In this document: one piece after another, positions 62,685-64,000 of the stretch
How the letters are laid out: each line of letters begins with the position of its first letter
Position numbering within the stretch: position 1 is the first letter of the stretch
Assembly (NCBI RefSeq): GCF_003958645.1
Contig: NZ_RXLO01000005.1
Span: 186,001 to 250,000 of the forward strand
Length of the DNA: 64,000 nucleotides
DNA from: Chitinophaga rhizosphaerae
Lineage (GTDB): Bacteria; Bacteroidota; Bacteroidia; Chitinophagales; Chitinophagaceae
Direction of reading: 5' to 3'
The notes under the pieces: model-generated
Database searches by the model: none
Seen by the model: only the letters and a program-made list of their open reading frames with translations
Told to the model about the DNA's origin: nothing
Program-made: the position numbers and the translations under genes

Positions 62685-62873
62685 TTACAACATGCGTTCG
62701 ATCTTTTCGATCAACAAACGGGAATTCTGCGTATCGATCAGCACATTGCTTTTTTCGTCCAGCACGAGATAGCGCGGCACGCCGCTGAAGACCAGTTGCG
62801 TCACCATGGGCCCCTTTGGCCGGAACTCCGGAGGGAAAATGAACTGTCGGCTTCTAATATATATCTTTTTCGC
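62685..62873 (-). pseudogene. Thioredoxin/TlpA-like C-terminal remnant
   Basis: A minus-strand open frame without start codon context ends FSGVPRYLVLDEKSNVLID then NSRLLIEKIERML and a TAA at 62685-62687. G-V-P-R-Y-L-V-L-D is the cis-Pro strand that follows the active site in TlpA-type thioredoxins. The upstream active-site half is missing, and a TAA interrupts the frame at 62874-62876. A degraded gene fragment is the best reading. Confidence 0.5.
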
Positions 62874-62984
62874 TTACCTGGCGAAAGACAGCCATTATGC
62901 AGCAATTGCGGCGCATTTCAAATCGGGTTTCATCGACAATTTCGTGGAAGGGGAAAGTATATTCTTTTGCAGTTGGTAAGCCCC

Positions 62985-63015
62985 TTGCATGGCGCCCCAC
63001 ATTACCCTATCTTTA
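62985..63015 (+). promoter_or_regulatory. Bacteroidota-type promoter of the CNNM/CorC gene
   Basis: TTG (62985-62987), 20 nt, TATCTTTA (63008-63015; final base differs from TAnnTTTG), 23 nt before the ATG at 63039. Confidence 0.65.
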
Positions 63016-63038
63016 TATCTTCACCATTTTAACAAGTA

Positions 63039-64000
63039 ATGGCTTTTGACATCCTGCTTACATTATTCCTCGTATTACTCAACGGTTTCTTCGTAGCGGC
63101 GGAATTCGCCATCGTAAAAGTCCGTTCTTCCCAGATAGAAGTCAGTTCCGGCCGCAGCGCCGCCGTGTCGGGCATCGCCAAAAGCATCGTCAATAACCTC
63201 GACGGCTACCTTGCCGCCACGCAACTCGGCATCACCCTCGCTTCGCTCGGCCTCGGCTGGGTCGGCGAAGATGTGATGACGACGCTGATCCTTTCGGCGT
63301 TCAATAGCCTGGGCCTGCACATCGAGCCGGCCACCGCGCACAACATCGCATTGCCCATCGCTTTCCTCTGCATCACCGTGCTGCACATCGTGTTCGGTGA
63401 ACTGGCGCCCAAATCCCTCGCCATCCGCAAACCCGTTCCCACCACGTTTGCCGTGGCCGTACCGCTGAAAATCTTCTACGCCGTATTCCGCCCGTTCATC
63501 TGGGTGCTCAACGGCTTCGCCAACGCCATCCTGAAAATCATCGGCATCAGGCCCATTCACGAACATGGCGACATCCACTCGGAAGAGGAACTGAAAGTCA
63601 TCATCGCCGAAAGCCACCAGGGCGGCGTGATCGAAGAAACGGAAAAAGCCCTCATCCAGAACGTTTTCAGCCTCGGCGACCGGCAGGCTTCCACGCTCAT
63701 GACGCCCCGAAACGAGCTCGTATGGCTCAATGTCAACGATGCGGCAGACGTTAACCGGAAAAAAATCCTGTCCAACAAACACACCCTCTACCCCCTCACC
63801 AACGGCGACCTCGACACCGTGTACGGGTTCGTGTATTCGAAAGACCTGCTGAGCGACAGCCTCTCAAATTCCCTCCAGCGCCTGGAATCCTTCAAGAAGA
63901 AACTCCTCCTCATCACCACGCATAACCGTACCTACCAGATCCTCGACCTCTTCCGCAAGGAAAAAGTATACCAGGCTATGGTGGTAGACGAATTCGGCGC
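63039..64000 (+). CDS. CNNM/CorC-family (hemolysin-like) membrane protein, 5' part
   Basis: Open from ATG 63039 to the window edge (about 320 codons; family length about 420-450). The DUF21 transmembrane domain starts FDILLTLFLVLLNGFFVAAE and has YLAATQLGITLASLGLGWVG and VFGELAPKSLAIRKP. The linker SEEELKVIIAESHQGGVIEE leads to the CBS pair (QASTLMTPRNELVWLNVND, YGFVYSKDLL). The C-terminal transporter-associated domain lies beyond the window. Such proteins are Mg2+/Co2+ or Na+ related transporters of the inner membrane, often mis-called hemolysins. Confidence 0.93.
   Translation, partial: MAFDILLTLFLVLLNGFFVAAEFAIVKVRSSQIEVSSGRSAAVSGIAKSIVNNLDGYLAATQLGITLASLGLGWVGEDVMTTLILSAFNSLGLHIEPATAHNIALPIAFLCITVLHIVFGELAPKSLAIRKPVPTTFAVAVPLKIFYAVFRPFIWVLNGFANAILKIIGIRPIHEHGDIHSEEELKVIIAESHQGGVIEETEKALIQNVFSLGDRQASTLMTPRNELVWLNVNDAADVNRKKILSNKHTLYPLTNGDLDTVYGFVYSKDLLSDSLSNSLQRLESFKKKLLLITTHNRTYQILDLFRKEKVYQAMVVDEFG

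Larger units (their letters stand above)
61856..63038. other. 1.2-kb gene-poor region
   Basis: Between the divergent DUF1553 operon and the CNNM gene. It contains two diverged 148-nt direct repeats (61874-62021, 62491-62638), an orphan promoter (61985-62016), a thioredoxin-like remnant (62685-62873) and the CNNM promoter. The longest ORFs (62051-62563 minus, 62631-63032 plus) show no family features. Lower GC content than the flanks in parts. Confidence 0.6.

Noticed and set aside
62631-63032. 133-codon plus-strand ORF
   Set aside because: Antisense to the thioredoxin remnant, runs through the CNNM promoter and has no domain. The early CxxC (PCQIC) is probably chance.
1-64000. CRISPR arrays, insertion sequences, tRNA or rRNA genes, prophage or defence islands
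   Set aside because: No regularly spaced short repeats, transposase, integrase, restriction or tRNA-like sequence was seen in either strand.

Overview
The window looks like chromosomal DNA of a Bacteroidota, most likely the family Chitinophagaceae. The grounds are SusC/SusD pairs, an ECF sigma/FecR pair next to an STN-bearing SusC, many Cys-lipidated lipoproteins, DUF4843 and PKD-like lipoproteins, TlpA-type thioredoxins, a DUF1501/DUF1553 operon, and promoters of the Bacteroidota type (TTG, about 20 nt, TAnnTTTG). Base composition is fairly GC-rich, so long spurious antisense ORFs are common. I saw no rRNA, tRNA, CRISPR array, transposase or prophage gene.

Layout. 1-1181: the start of an AraC-type regulator (cut by the window edge) and an NmrA-like oxidoreductase. 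1591-13299: a nine- or ten-gene co-directional cassette with a small HTH protein, an outer-membrane barrel, an O-antigen-ligase-like membrane protein with a C-terminal tail, two paralogous six-cysteine secreted peptides, a strong hairpin, a BF3164-type propeller lipoprotein, a CSSC lipoprotein, a second propeller, a SusD-like lipoprotein without a SusC, and a transglutaminase-like lipoprotein. I consider this the best candidate for an undescribed system. 13409-15511: a GH20 hexosaminidase. 15680-21837 (minus): a TylF-like methyltransferase, then a two-gene operon with a 1244-residue GT2-GH26-dead GH fusion and a GH lipoprotein. 22031-33123: housekeeping and accessory genes (DEAD-box helicase, MFS exporter, unknown lipoprotein, VOC protein, AraC regulator, DUF885 and S41 peptidases, methyltransferase), with a remnant of a universal stress protein between the helicase and the exporter.

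33257-38599 (minus): an envelope operon, response regulator - histidine kinase - PAP2 phosphatase - decayed outer-membrane receptor - LTA-synthase-like transferase. 38769-40670: a RibD_C-type reductase, an unrecognised protein and an AHSA1-type protein. 40980-51668 (minus): an ECF sigma/FecR-controlled SusC-SusD-DUF4843-PKD-like-TlpA import locus with no CAZyme. 51814-54817: DUF481 protein, exonuclease III, small lipoprotein, orphan LuxR-type response regulator. 54869-61855 (minus): a four-gene DUF1553/DUF1501/NHL/cytochrome-domain operon.

61856-63038 is a gene-poor stretch holding two diverged 148-nt direct repeats (one with a consensus promoter) and a thioredoxin-like gene remnant. The window ends inside a CNNM/CorC-family (hemolysin-like) membrane protein.

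All functional calls rest on reading the translated sequence by eye. No database search was possible.
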